From Rhabdophis nuchalis (taxonomy: Eukaryota > Chordata > Lepidosauria > Squamata > Natricidae), in the NCBI GenBank assembly GCA_039707465.1, contig CM077651.1:21387019-21451018 (forward strand): a stretch of 64,000 nucleotides of DNA. Reading direction: 5' to 3'. Below, piece after piece: positions 21,951 to 31,734 of the stretch. Position 1 is the stretch's first letter. Every line of letters starts with the position of its first letter. The notes beneath the pieces were generated by a model. The model did not search any database. It saw nothing but the letters and a program-made list of their open reading frames with translations, and had not been told where the DNA came from. The translations under genes and the position numbers were made by a program.

Positions 21951-22334
21951 TTTCTTAGTTTTATCCTATACTAATAATGAAGGCACTCTATAAATGCTAT
22001 AAACAGAGGCCTACTTGCGCTATGGAAATATTTTACTTGCTTTGTAGTTATAGAATTTTTCAGCAATGAATTCAGTCTGCTTACTGTTTATTCTATTTAT
22101 TCATAATGTAGATAATGTATCATATACACTCAAACATACAACTGTCATTCTAAGTCAGGCTTTGCTTACTCATTAAACTTGTGCAAAGCCTTAGTATGGA
22201 GATTCAGTTTCAATGTTGAATCAACTTTTCAAATCATTTCTTGAATCCAATGCTTCCAAAATCAATTTATCTTTTGCAAAGAACTTTTACGTATGCCCAT
22301 GTTTTCCAAATTGATTCAGAAAATCAGACCAGAG
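21951..22334. other. No recognisable gene
   Basis: AT-rich left flank of the LTR retrotransposon; nothing supported. Confidence 0.5.
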
Positions 22335-22601
22335 TGTTATGTACGATAGTTGTTCAAATCCCCCGGCAACAGCCAGTCGCGTCTGATTGGCCAAGACGCG
22401 ACTGGCTGTGGCCGAGAGCGGGAGACGCGCCTATTGGTTCCCTATCTGACAGCTCTGAATAAAAGAGCTGTCAGAGAGAGAACGCGCGCTTTTTGGGTTC
22501 TAACTTACGGTTGTAGCCGTCTTGTGCTGTTTTGTTGAAAGCCAATAAAGCCGTTGGATTTTACCGGGTCTGGACTCCTCTCTCTCTCGACGAACTTAAC
22601 A
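22335..22601 (+). repeat. 5' LTR of gypsy element
   Basis: Begins TGTTATGTAC and ends CTTAACA, so it has TG...CA termini. It contains a CCAAT-type box, a TATA/AATAAA-like box in a hairpin loop, and AATAAAGCCG at 22544-22553 as a possible polyadenylation signal. It is identical by eye to 27104-27370. Confidence 0.92.
22370..22474 (+). promoter_or_regulatory. LTR promoter region with two perfect hairpins
   Basis: The first inverted repeat has 15-bp arms at 22370-22384 and 22394-22408 around GATTGGCCA, which contains a reverse CCAAT box. The second has 11-bp arms at 22446-22456 and 22464-22474 around GAATAAA, an AT-rich TATA-like or polyadenylation-like box. The placement suggests U3 promoter function; that is inferred. 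The 3' LTR has the same pair at 27139-27177 and 27215-27243. Confidence 0.6.
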
Positions 22602-22620
22602 CTGGCGACGAGGGCTGGGG
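22602..22620 (+). other. Candidate primer-binding site
   Basis: 'ctggcgacgagggctgggg' follows the LTR directly, where a tRNA primer would pair. TGGCGACGAG-type sequences at this place are common in gypsy elements. The matching tRNA was not determined. Confidence 0.5.
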
Positions 22621-22708
22621 CCCGGCTTTAATCCTCCTACGTAGCGGCTTTTCTCCCTACGGGACGAAGAGTACACCGTCATTCCGACAACTATTCCCTC
22701 AGCCTACA

Positions 22709-23572
22709 ATGGCCACCTTGCAGCCTTTCGAGCATTTCGACGCTGCGACTGAATCCTGGGACGCATTCCTCGCCCGCTTTGACTGTTTCCTGCTCGCGGG
22801 CTCCCATGGGGAAATCACCCCGGACAAACGCCTCGGACTTTTCCTAGGATGTGGCGGGCGCGCCGTCTTTGCAGTAGCGCGGAACATCGCCGCTCCAGCC
22901 GCGGTCCAAGACGTGCCTTGGGACACCTTGCGAGCCCGCCTCAGGGCCCACTTCGCCCCGGCTCCCTCCATGATTACGCGCCGATTTGCCTTCCGCCAAT
23001 GCCGGCAGCAGCCCACCCAGTCCGTGGCCGACTTTTTACAAACTCTTCGCGCCTCGGCCATGCTCTGTGACTTCGCCGCCCCATTTCTGGACGAGTCGCT
23101 TGTTGAGCAGTTCGTCTGCGGCCTCAAAGATGTCAAGCTGAGGCGCAGACTTCTGGCCCGCTCGGAGATCACATTAGAGCAGGCCGTGGAAGACGCCAGG
23201 GCCGCGGAGTTGGCTGACGCCACCACCTCCGAGTTCGCCTCGGGGCAGCCCTCCCCTAGGGCCTGCCTGATTGACGAGCTCGCTCCCCTCGACCCGCTGG
23301 ATGACTGCCAGGACTACGGCCAGGTGGCTCGTGTGCAGGCTTCCCACCGCGGCCGCGCCAGAGCTCAGCCTTCCCGCCCGCCCTCAGGTCTCTGCATCGG
23401 GTGTGGGGGGGGGCCATGCCAGGGCCGATTGCCCATTTCGGGCTACCATCTGTCGCAGATGCAACAGGAAGGGCCACATCGCCCGGGCCTGCCGCGCCAG
23501 CCTGCCCACCTTGCCCCCACCAGCGGAGTCCCGCTCTATGGCCGCCCAGGCTGCACCGTCCTCCACCTATGA
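22709..23572 (+). CDS. gag: Gag polyprotein of gypsy element (out of phase with pol)
   Basis: The structural protein would package element RNA in cytoplasmic particles. The ATG at 22709 is the first in this frame after the LTR and starts MATLQPFEHFD. An upstream in-frame ATG at 22532 lies inside the LTR and is not preferred. The first ~190 residues look like a gypsy capsid domain with helical, arginine-rich segments (SWDAFLARFDCFLL, LRARLRAHFAP, SVADFLQTLRASAMLCDFA). The frame reaches CIGC, the first half of a zinc knuckle, at 23393-23404. It then runs through nine Gs into unrelated sequence to a stop at 23572 (287 codons). The rest of the knuckle (HARADC) and a second, complete knuckle (CRRCNRKGHIARAC) are in the pol frame. 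Confidence 0.85.
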   Translation: MATLQPFEHFDAATESWDAFLARFDCFLLAGSHGEITPDKRLGLFLGCGGRAVFAVARNIAAPAAVQDVPWDTLRARLRAHFAPAPSMITRRFAFRQCRQQPTQSVADFLQTLRASAMLCDFAAPFLDESLVEQFVCGLKDVKLRRRLLARSEITLEQAVEDARAAELADATTSEFASGQPSPRACLIDELAPLDPLDDCQDYGQVARVQASHRGRARAQPSRPPSGLCIGCGGGPCQGRLPISGYHLSQMQQEGPHRPGLPRQPAHLAPTSGVPLYGRPGCTVLHL

Positions 23573-26500
23573 CCAGCGCCGCCAGCCTCGCCGTCCACGT
23601 TCCGGGGCCGACTGCTTCGCGATGACTGAGATCCGGGACTCCGTTCCTCTAACCCCGGATGACCGTAGGCGACTTTCTACCTCCTTGCTTCTTGAGGGGC
23701 GGCCGTTGGCCATGGAGGTTGACTCCGGGTCGTCCCGGTCCCTCATCTCATGGCCTCAATTAAAGGACCTCTGCCCCTCCATCAAGCCCAAGCACCTGTC
23801 CCAGCCCGCGACGTTGCTCCGGGACTACCAAGGCAACCCCATCTCTGTAATGGGTCAGCACAGTGTCCGCGTCCAGTATGGACGTTTCTCCGGCCTCCTA
23901 CCCATTCTGGTGGTCGAGCGCCCCCTCACAGCGCTCATAGGCCTTGACTGGTTTCCCGCCCTCGGCATTTCGGTCCAGCGGGTGCACCAGGTGCCTACCA
24001 CCTCTCCCGTGGAGGCCGTCCTTGCTGATTTCCCAGATATATTCGATGGGGCCCTAGGCTCCTACAAGGGCACCCCCGTCTCTTTGAATCTCGATCCCCA
24101 GGTCGCTCCAATTCGGCTCAAGGCCCGCAGGCTGCCGTTCGCACTGAAGCCGCGTGTTGACGCGGAGCTTGATCGTCTTGTGGCGCAGGGCGTTTTGGAA
24201 CCCGTTGACCAGGCTAAATGGGAGACCCCAATCGTGGTCCCCATCAAGCCCGACGGGTCCATACGCATCTGCGCCGACTATAAGTCGACGATCAACCGCG
24301 GGCTTCAGGCGAACCCATATCCAGTTCCGGTGGTGCAACACCTGCTCCATTCCCTGGGGCGGGGGTGCATCTTCGCGAAGCTGGATATGGCTCAGGCCTA
24401 CCAGCAGTTGCCGGTGGACGACGATGCGGCTGAGGCTCAGACCATCGTCACCCACCGAGGAGCTTTCCGCTGTCGCCGCCTCCAATTCGGCGTCTCCGTC
24501 GCCCCGGGGATCTTCCAGAGCCTCATGGAGCGACTGCTCCACGGGCTCCCGGGCGTCGTTCCGTACTTCGACGACGTCCTGATAGCTGCTTCCAGCATCT
24601 CAGACCTCGCCGAAGTACTCCGGAAGGTCCTCAGTATTTTCAGGGGCGCGGGCTTCAAATTGAAGCTCAGCAAATGCAAATTTGCTGTGCCACGGGTCGA
24701 ATTCCTGGGCTTCGTAGTCGATGCCCAGGGTATCCGCCCCACCCCGTCCAAGGTCGAGGCGATCCACAACGCCCCCACGCCTGGCTCTAAGACGGAGCTG
24801 CAAGCGTTCCTCGGCTTGGTTAACTTTTACGCGCCCTTTATTCCCCACAAGGCGTCACTAGCCGAGCCGCTCCATCGATTGCTCGATCGATCGGCGGCCT
24901 GGCGCTGGGGCAGCCGCGAAGCGCATGCGTTCGCGGCTGTCAAAGAGATGCTGACGTCACGGGCCGTGCTGGTTCAGTATTCTGACAGCATGCCCTTGAC
25001 GTTGGCCTCTGACGCCTCCCCCTTCGGTTTGGGGGCGGTCCTGAGCCATGTCCTGCCCGATGGCTCGGAGGCCCCCATTGCCTTTTATTCCAGGACGTTG
25101 TCTCCAGCGGAGCGCAACTACAGCCAGATAGACAAGGAGGCTCTGGCTGTAGTGTCCGGAATAAAAAAATTCCACGAGTACCTGTACGGCCGCTCCTTTA
25201 CCGTTTTCACCGACCATAAGCCGCTCCTTGGGCTTCTGGCCGGCGACCGGCCCACCCCGGCAATTCTCTCGCCCAGGATGACCAGGTGGACGGAGTTCCT
25301 GGCAGCGTACGAGTACACGCTGCATTACCGTCCGGGCAAACAACTGGGGCACGCAGACGCCCTCAGCCGCTGCCCCCTCCCCCGTACGGACCAGGAGCCG
25401 GTTCCGGCCCTCTCCGTTCTGGCCGTGGCCGACTCGGGCCTCCCTCTCACGTCTACGGATGTGGCGGCTTTGACCAGGGCCGACCCCATCCTCGCCCGGG
25501 TCTCCACCTGGGTTCTGCGGGGGTGGCCCTCGGAGGCCCTGCCGGCCGAATTCCGGCCCTTCAAGACCCGTCAGCTGGAGCTGTCGCTCCACAGCGGGTG
25601 CTTGCTCTGGGGGGACCGGGTCATCATTCCCCCCCCCTTACGGCGTCAGGTACTCGAGGCCCTCCATGCCACACACCCAGGCATAGCTCGCATGAAGGCC
25701 CTGGGCCGGAGCTATGTCTGGTGGCCGTGCATGGACGAAGAGGTGGCCGCCTTCGTTGGCGCATGCCAAGCGTGCCAAGCCTCTCGCCCCGCCCCTTCCT
25801 CGGCTCCCCACCGGGACTGGGATACTCCTAGGTCCCCTTGGTCCCGCATACACATTGACTTCGCCGGCCCGTTCCACGGCCAGTCCTTCTTGGTAGTGGT
25901 GGACGCCTACTCCCGCTGGGCGGAGGTCATTTTGATGGCCTCCACCACGGCTGAGAGCACCGTGCGCGCGCTCCGGCGCCTGTTTGCCACGCACGGGTTG
26001 CCGGACACCCTGGTCTCCGACAACGGCCCCCAATTCCACTCCACCACCTTCCAAGAATTCCTGGCCTCCAGGGGGATCCGTCACGCGCCCACGGCCCCCT
26101 ATCACCCTGCCGCCAACGGCCGGGCGGAACGGGCCGTCCGCTCGGCCAAGGAGGCCCTCGGCAGGATGGATAGGGGTGATTGGGCCGCAAGGGTAGATGC
26201 TTACCTTACGGGCCAGCACTCTACGCCTTGTCCGGCAACAGGGAAAAGCCCCGCGGAACTGCTGATGGGCCGCCGCCTGAGGACCGAATTGGACAGACTG
26301 CACCCCCACTATAACGAGGTGCAGCCGTGCAATCTGGGGGTTCCCCCTCCCCGTTCGTTCAGCGTGGGCGACCCCGTCCTCGCCCGCAACTTCACTGGGG
26401 ATCCGCGATGGGTCCCTGCACTCATCACTGGACTAACGGGCCCCTGCTCTTACAGGGTTGGACGACCTGACGGGACCGAGTGGCGGCGCCATGTGGATCA

Positions 26501-27068
26501 ACTAAGGCGCCGCCCCCCTACCCTGGCGGAGCACCTGCCATCAAGGGGCCCGGACATCGCACCTGTAGCCCACCGCGGGTCGACGCCGGCCTACGACCTT
26601 CCGCAGCCGGCGGCTGCCCCAGAAACCGCAGACGAACGTTGCCCGGGGCTGCCGGAGCTCGACCAGCCCTGCCTGGGTCGTTCCCAATCCTCTGGGCGCT
26701 TCCCGGGGCTGCCAGTCGTTGATCAGCCCTGCCTGGGACGCCCAGTCTCCGCGGAGCCTCCTCCGCCACAATCCGAAACATCGGCCCCCAACTCACGACG
26801 GCCACACACTAGCCCGGCCTACCCGATCCCCGCACGCCGGGGGCTTGAGTCCAACTCCTCCCCGCGCACCACGCCCCCTCGCTGCGACCTACCAGATCAG
26901 AAGGCTTCCGGAGAAAGGCTGGGCCGCGATGACGCGGTCCGGAGCTACACCCCCGGCAGGGAGGAGCTTCGACGGACACATCCTCCTCCCTCGCTGTCTG
27001 CCGATGAACTGAGGTGTTCGGGGCGGAGCCGACGTCGCCCCGCCTACCTCAGCGAGTACGTATGCTAA
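23271..27068 (+). CDS. pol: Pol polyprotein: protease, RT, RNase H, integrase
   Basis: The uninterrupted frame has 1,265 codons; homology begins only after about 23414. It opens with zinc-knuckle sequence (CRRCNRKGHIARAC). Aspartic protease: MEVDSGSS, Asp at residue 151. RT: palm motifs LDMAQAYQQLP and VVPYFDDVLIA, with FDD at 433-435 in place of the more common YxDD. RNase H: TLASDASPFGLGAVLSH with Asp 581, then VFTDHKPLLGLL. Integrase: zinc-binding HATHPG...CQACQ at about 799-832, then catalytic Asp 863, Asp 917 and Glu 953 (D-X53-D-X35-E). GPCSYRV and RRHVDQLRRR near the C-terminus fit a GPY/F module. A proline-rich tail of about 190 residues ends the frame. No internal stop was found. Function is inferred from family motifs; expression would need the gag-pol phase break to be bypassed. 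Confidence 0.93.
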   Translation: MTSSLPSTRWMTARTTARWLVCRLPTAAAPELSLPARPQVSASGVGGGHARADCPFRATICRRCNRKGHIARACRASLPTLPPPAESRSMAAQAAPSSTYDQRRQPRRPRSGADCFAMTEIRDSVPLTPDDRRRLSTSLLLEGRPLAMEVDSGSSRSLISWPQLKDLCPSIKPKHLSQPATLLRDYQGNPISVMGQHSVRVQYGRFSGLLPILVVERPLTALIGLDWFPALGISVQRVHQVPTTSPVEAVLADFPDIFDGALGSYKGTPVSLNLDPQVAPIRLKARRLPFALKPRVDAELDRLVAQGVLEPVDQAKWETPIVVPIKPDGSIRICADYKSTINRGLQANPYPVPVVQHLLHSLGRGCIFAKLDMAQAYQQLPVDDDAAEAQTIVTHRGAFRCRRLQFGVSVAPGIFQSLMERLLHGLPGVVPYFDDVLIAASSISDLAEVLRKVLSIFRGAGFKLKLSKCKFAVPRVEFLGFVVDAQGIRPTPSKVEAIHNAPTPGSKTELQAFLGLVNFYAPFIPHKASLAEPLHRLLDRSAAWRWGSREAHAFAAVKEMLTSRAVLVQYSDSMPLTLASDASPFGLGAVLSHVLPDGSEAPIAFYSRTLSPAERNYSQIDKEALAVVSGIKKFHEYLYGRSFTVFTDHKPLLGLLAGDRPTPAILSPRMTRWTEFLAAYEYTLHYRPGKQLGHADALSRCPLPRTDQEPVPALSVLAVADSGLPLTSTDVAALTRADPILARVSTWVLRGWPSEALPAEFRPFKTRQLELSLHSGCLLWGDRVIIPPPLRRQVLEALHATHPGIARMKALGRSYVWWPCMDEEVAAFVGACQACQASRPAPSSAPHRDWDTPRSPWSRIHIDFAGPFHGQSFLVVVDAYSRWAEVILMASTTAESTVRALRRLFATHGLPDTLVSDNGPQFHSTTFQEFLASRGIRHAPTAPYHPAANGRAERAVRSAKEALGRMDRGDWAARVDAYLTGQHSTPCPATGKSPAELLMGRRLRTELDRLHPHYNEVQPCNLGVPPPRSFSVGDPVLARNFTGDPRWVPALITGLTGPCSYRVGRPDGTEWRRHVDQLRRRPPTLAEHLPSRGPDIAPVAHRGSTPAYDLPQPAAAPETADERCPGLPELDQPCLGRSQSSGRFPGLPVVDQPCLGRPVSAEPPPPQSETSAPNSRRPHTSPAYPIPARRGLESNSSPRTTPPRCDLPDQKASGERLGRDDAVRSYTPGREELRRTHPPPSLSADELRCSGRSRRRPAYLSEYVC

Positions 27069-27090
27069 TGGGCCCGCATGCATACTCGCT

Positions 27091-27103
27091 GGGGGGGAAG
27101 GAG
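27091..27103 (+). other. Polypurine tract
   Basis: GGGGGGGAAGGAG lies directly before the 3' LTR, where plus-strand priming occurs in LTR elements. Confidence 0.8.
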
Positions 27104-27370
27104 TGTTATGTACGATAGTTGTTCAAATCCCCCGGCAACAGCCAGTCGCGTCTGATTGGCCAAGACGCGACTGGCTGTGGCCGAGAGCGGGAGACGCGCC
27201 TATTGGTTCCCTATCTGACAGCTCTGAATAAAAGAGCTGTCAGAGAGAGAACGCGCGCTTTTTGGGTTCTAACTTACGGTTGTAGCCGTCTTGTGCTGTT
27301 TTGTTGAAAGCCAATAAAGCCGTTGGATTTTACCGGGTCTGGACTCCTCTCTCTCTCGACGAACTTAACA
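27104..27370 (+). repeat. 3' LTR of gypsy element
   Basis: It is 267 bp and identical by eye to the 5' LTR, including both hairpins. The element ends at AACA (27370) and the host continues with TTTTGATATT. Confidence 0.92.
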
Positions 27371-28267
27371 TTTTGATATTCAGATGCAGACTGTATCTAA
27401 TATTAATTCTATTTTCCTAATGGATTCAAAACCGTGGTTCAGATTAATTCTTTGGAAGAAATCAACATAGATGCTCCTTATATTGATCATGATTTAACGG
27501 ATAAAGAATAATTTGCCCGAGTTTGCACAATACAATACCATAAACTGTGGTTTAACAATGGATATATATATTACGTAAAGGCCCAATTAAAAAAAAACCA
27601 ATTAATTGTGTTACTCTATCAATATTTATTTGATTCTTTGCATCATTGTTATATAACTGTTGTGTATGGCATACCATAACGCTCAGTTCCATGGGAATCT
27701 GAAATATCAATTAGAATATCTCTTTTTTTTAAAGGTACAGTATATATCCCATTGATTTTTATATGCTAATTTTCCCGATTTGAATTAGTACTTCATTTAC
27801 TTTGTCACACATCATCTGGATATTCTTTCCCTCATAATAGGCTGCCAATCTTCTCCCTTAATGAAAAGTACACCAACACAAAGGTTATGTTCCATATGTC
27901 GAGGCATAAAGGTCAACCACCTAGCAATATGTATCCTTAATAGTTAAATGAATAATTCAGTACCAAACCAGTGGGGGCAACTTTTGTATGTTCATGAATA
28001 TAGAACAGAATTCAGGCAGGCAGGCTATTTAAGCCTGAAACTATTCCATTAACCTTATGTCCAGGTCTGTGATTCATCATGGGATCTGCTGGTGATAAAT
28101 TCATAAGGAGGAGCTGGTGGGTTATTTCACCCAGGTATTTCCATTACTCAACTTCTCAGTTCGGGGTTGCGTGTCCAGCAGCTTTTCCAATTTGGCATTT
28201 CCCACTTTTGGGGGGGGATGAGCACAGGACCTTGCAGGATGGGGATTCTGGTCATTGTAGTACATAC
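27371..28267. other. No recognisable gene
   Basis: AT-rich right flank of the retrotransposon. No supported feature. Confidence 0.5.
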
Positions 28268-28275
28268 TTTGAGAG

Positions 28276-28506
28276 CAGGGGTGAAATTCAGCAGGATCTG
28301 TCAGGTTCTGGAGAACCGGTAGCGGAATTTTTGAGTAGTTTGGAAAAACAGGAAAATACCACCTCTGGCTGGCCCCAGAGTGGGGAGAGAATGGAGATTT
28401 TGCAATATCCTTCTCTTGGAGTGGGTTGGGAATGGAGATTTTGCAGTATCCTTCCCCTGCCATGCCCATAGAACTGGTAGTAAAAAAAAAAAGAACTTCA
28501 CCACTG
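28276..28506. mobile_element. hAT-like element, AGGTGG family, 231 bp, perfect 8-bp duplication
   Basis: Ends are CAGGGGTGAAATTC and 'gaacttcaccactg'. The flanks are both tttgagag (28268-28275 and 28507-28514). An internal duplication 'aatggagattttgca(a/g)tatccttc' is seen at about 28389-28414 and 28430-28456. Confidence 0.88.
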
Positions 28507-28514
28507 TTTGAGAG

Positions 28515-30055
28515 CCTGTGGGAAATGCTGTGTGCATTGATATGGCACGTAGACATGCGAACCAAAGTGTTCCAAAGCCCACTGCTTGTACAACAATATA
28601 CAGCAAAGGTTCTGCATGCGACAACCAAATAAATGTTGATTCAAGAATGTCATTTAAGTAGTTGAGGTGAAGTATCTTCAAAGCATTGAAGCTTTGATGT
28701 TCACACAGTTGTTTCAAAAGCTGTTTCCAGCTGAATGTGCATACACTGCCACTGTATTTTGCTGGCACCCTTTTGAAGTATTGTCTGCATAGGCAAACTT
28801 TGACCAACAGAAACAATATTTAACAAACAGCTGCCTGGGCCTTCTAAAAACATGGGTTTGCTTAAACAGTTCACAGGGTCCTGTTGGAGATTTGCAAAGC
28901 ATCTGTAAGCAACAGATAGCTAGACAGAGGTTAAAAATAATAAACACCAATGTACCTTCATTATCGAACAAGCCACAAGTACCAGCAAATTTAAAAATAC
29001 AGAAAGCCCATGCTTGCAGTTGCAAATGATATAATGAGGTCACCGATATATCCAATTTCATCCAGCCCATGGCTCTTGCCATGCTCTGTTATGTACAATT
29101 GTAAGCTCAGATGGAAGGCACTCCTTATCAATGTGTCTGATACATCAATTGCGCCTTTCTGGAAAATTGAGATCTCATCAGCCGAATAAACAAGATTTTC
29201 CCGAGACTGGAAGCAGTAACTGATTTTATCTGAGGCAGCCTTTTATTAGGCTGCTGAAGCAAAGACTAAAGTAATCATGCAGCCATCATGCATATGTAAT
29301 AAATATGTGATTCTGGAAACCATTTCTTGCAATTTCTAATCAGTCCCAGGAATTCCAGCCCTCCGAGCATGTAAAATGCTATTTTTCACTGTGTGGATTG
29401 GTCTCTGTATGGAAGCATTCACTGAAATTTTCTGTACAAGAACACTTCATAGGTCAGCCTTTTTCAACATCCATTATTATAATGCCAGTATACAGTATCA
29501 CCCTCAGCATACTGTGGATGACTCTTGAAATGAAAAGACAAACATATTAATACAACATGGTTGAATAACTTTTATGCAGTTGAGTGCTAATGTAATCTGG
29601 TATCCAGCCTAGAAAACATTAGTAGAAGTAGTTATTTTATTGGCCTAGCCAATTAAAAAGAATGGTTTCCAGGCTTTAGCTCAGTGTAGAAAGAAATTTA
29701 TTGATCGTCTATCTTATTGTAAATTCTCTTGCTGGATGTCCTGTGCTGATTATGTTGGATAACTTTAGGTTTTCTGATGCAGAAGGTAATGGATGCCTGG
29801 TCTGGCAGGGAAGAAAGTATCAACCTTGTGTGTAAAAATAAACAGATATACATTAACATTAAAGACAAACTGAGACAAGGACAAGCTGTTCAAGAATGTT
29901 TTTCATTGAATATTGAGAACAATGGTTAAATGTCTGTCTAAGATCTATTAAATTATATTGAATTTTGATTCTACCAATTACCAAATAAATAATTATTCCA
30001 TCTTCATCTGTCTGTTTTTATCTCTATCTCCCTCTTATAGACATGTATGTGTGCA

Positions 30056-30058
<3 letters not shown>
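28515..30058. other. No recognisable gene
   Basis: About 1.5 kb without repeats that I recognise. Minus-strand frames at 28301-28816 and 28714-29082 have no domain and I treat them as chance. Confidence 0.4.

Positions 30059-30088
<30 letters not shown>
30059..30088. repeat. (CA)n microsatellite
   Basis: About fifteen CA/AC units follow 'gtgcacgcg'. Confidence 0.95.
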
Positions 30089-30091
<3 letters not shown>

Positions 30092-30868
30092 ACTGGAATC
30101 CAGGAGAAGGATAAAGAGTTTGCCATATCTTTTAAAACTTTCCTACTTCTTGGATTGCATTATTGGCTAATGTTATGGTACCAGCTTCAGCAGCTTCCAG
30201 GAAATTAGAAGTTGGTTGCCTTAATGCTCCTTCAGGGAAATTTGGTGGAATGTTGTTCAAGATAAGTCATCGTAAGTCTTTGAATAAATCCTGCTAAAGG
30301 TGAATCAGCATGGCTTCTGTACAATATGACCTACCTTGATAACATGTTAAAGTTCTCTGAGATTCTCACAAAAGCTGATCTAGCACACAATCATTTTTTT
30401 TTTACTTTCAAAAGGCATTTGATCAACTTGTTTACTTCAGTTTGCCTAGCAAGAGCTGAGGTCCCCCTAAGGATTGAGCCAATAAATGGCTCATAATGAA
30501 AGGAGTAAAAGTTAAGTATTATTAAAGATGTCTTCTGGGACTAGTGGTTTAGAGGCTTGGATTAATAAATTATCTATAGTTCAGCCAACAGAAGCTGGCA
30601 CAAGGAATTTACTAGCATAGATATGACCAAAAGAAACAACATCAGGAGATTTGAAAGACCTTAGAAGCCAGAAGTGAAAAAGCGAGGCAAAGAAAAGCTA
30701 ATTGCATCCCCTCCACCCCACTATCATGAAAAATTAACTTGCTGAAAATCAGAATTAGTTTAAAATAAATTAGTATTCATTCACTGTTCAAATTTAATCC
30801 TAGGAAGGATGTCTGATTAAAGGGGAGAAAAAGCTGGTTGTTTATTTATCTATGTATAAAGGAATTTA
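30089..30868. other. No recognisable gene
   Basis: Nothing supported in this AT-rich stretch. Confidence 0.45.
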
Positions 30869-31209
30869 GGAATGCGGTGACTCAGTGGGTAAGATGCTGA
30901 ACTTGTTGATCAGAAAGGTCAGTAGTTCAGTGGTTCAAATCCCTAGCGCCGCACAACAGAGTGAGCTCCCGTTACTTGTCCCAGCTTCTGCCAATTTAGC
31001 AGTTCAAAAGCATGTAAAAAATGCAAGTAGAAAAATAGGAACCAACTTTGGTGGGAAGGTAACAGCATTCCGTGTGCCTTTGGCATTTAGTCATGCTGGC
31101 CACATGACCACAGAGAAGTCTCTTCAGCTTTGAAATGGAAATGAGCACCACCCCCTAGAGTTGAGAATGACTAGCACATATGTACAAAGGGAACCTTTAC
31201 CTTTACCTT
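30869..31209 (+). mobile_element. Sauria/Squam-type SINE, full length
   Basis: It reads head to tail: 'ggaatgcggtgactcagtgg', B-box-like 'ggttcaaatccctag', 'ctcccgttacttgtcccagc', 'aatgcaagtagaaaaatagg' and a terminal 'cctttacctttacc'. This is the best plus-strand copy for comparison with 63747-63960. Confidence 0.85.
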
Positions 31210-31267
31210 AAATGAATTCACTGCAATAGCTTCAAGGATGAAGGGGAAAGTTCTTGAATCTACCAGG

Positions 31268-31502
31268 ATAGCAATAGCACTTAGACATATACTGCTTCAC
31301 AGTGTTTTTACAGCCCTCTCTAAGCAGTAGAATCAGCATATTTCCCCCAACAATCTGGGTCCTCATTTTACCCACTTCGGAAGTATGGAAGGCTGAGTCA
31401 ACCTTGAGTCTGGTAAGATTCGATTTACCAAACTGCAGGCAGCCGGTGATCAGCAGAAGTAGCCTGCAGTACTGCAGTCTAACCATTGCGCCACCACGGC
31501 TC
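31268..31502 (-). mobile_element. tRNA-derived SINE with (TTGCTA) tail, minus strand
   Basis: The reversed tail 'atagcaatagcacttagac' precedes the body 'ccccaacaatctgggtcc' and the head 'ctaaccattgcgccacc'. It lies about 60 bp after a Sauria SINE but is a separate insertion. Confidence 0.8.
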
Positions 31503-31734
31503 TTCTGGATTCGGGATTGAAAAGAATCTGTGGAATCTACATTGAAAACCAACGTTGGCTGTTTCAAGGTAACTTTGTCTTTTGGATTCAATGAACTTGT
31601 TGTGAGGAAGATTCCAACCAATGCTACAATAACCAAAGCATGACACAATCAAGGCATGAGCTAAATAATGAAGAGATGAAAGACTCCACAAACATTCAAT
31701 AAATAGAAATTGCATATTTGAAGAGGCTTTATTA

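Larger units (their letters stand above)
22335..27370 (+). mobile_element. Ty3/gypsy LTR retrotransposon, 5,036 bp, young
   Basis: Two 267-bp LTRs read as identical. Between them lie a primer-site region, gag, a long pol frame in the order protease-RT-RNase H-integrase, and a purine-rich tract. The order places it in Ty3/gypsy rather than Ty1/copia. No envelope frame follows integrase. The interior is strikingly GC- and CpG-rich against an AT-rich host. Identical LTRs imply recent arrival. Two defects show: gag and pol are out of phase at a G9 run (23405-23413), and flanking bases (cagag left, ttttg right) do not form a target-site duplication. The clade is perhaps Mag-like, at low confidence. 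Confidence 0.93.

Noticed and set aside
22532..22708. Upstream in-frame start for gag
   Set aside because: It begins in the LTR and crosses the primer-site region. The ATG at 22709 with capsid-like sequence is more plausible.
22699..23226. 175-codon minus-strand frame, and others at 24957-25592 and 25638-26309
   Set aside because: They are antisense shadows of gag and pol in GC-rich DNA where stop codons are rare.
28122..28816. Overlapping minus-strand frames of 168-171 codons
   Set aside because: They run through a hAT-like element and lack any recognised domain or splice context.
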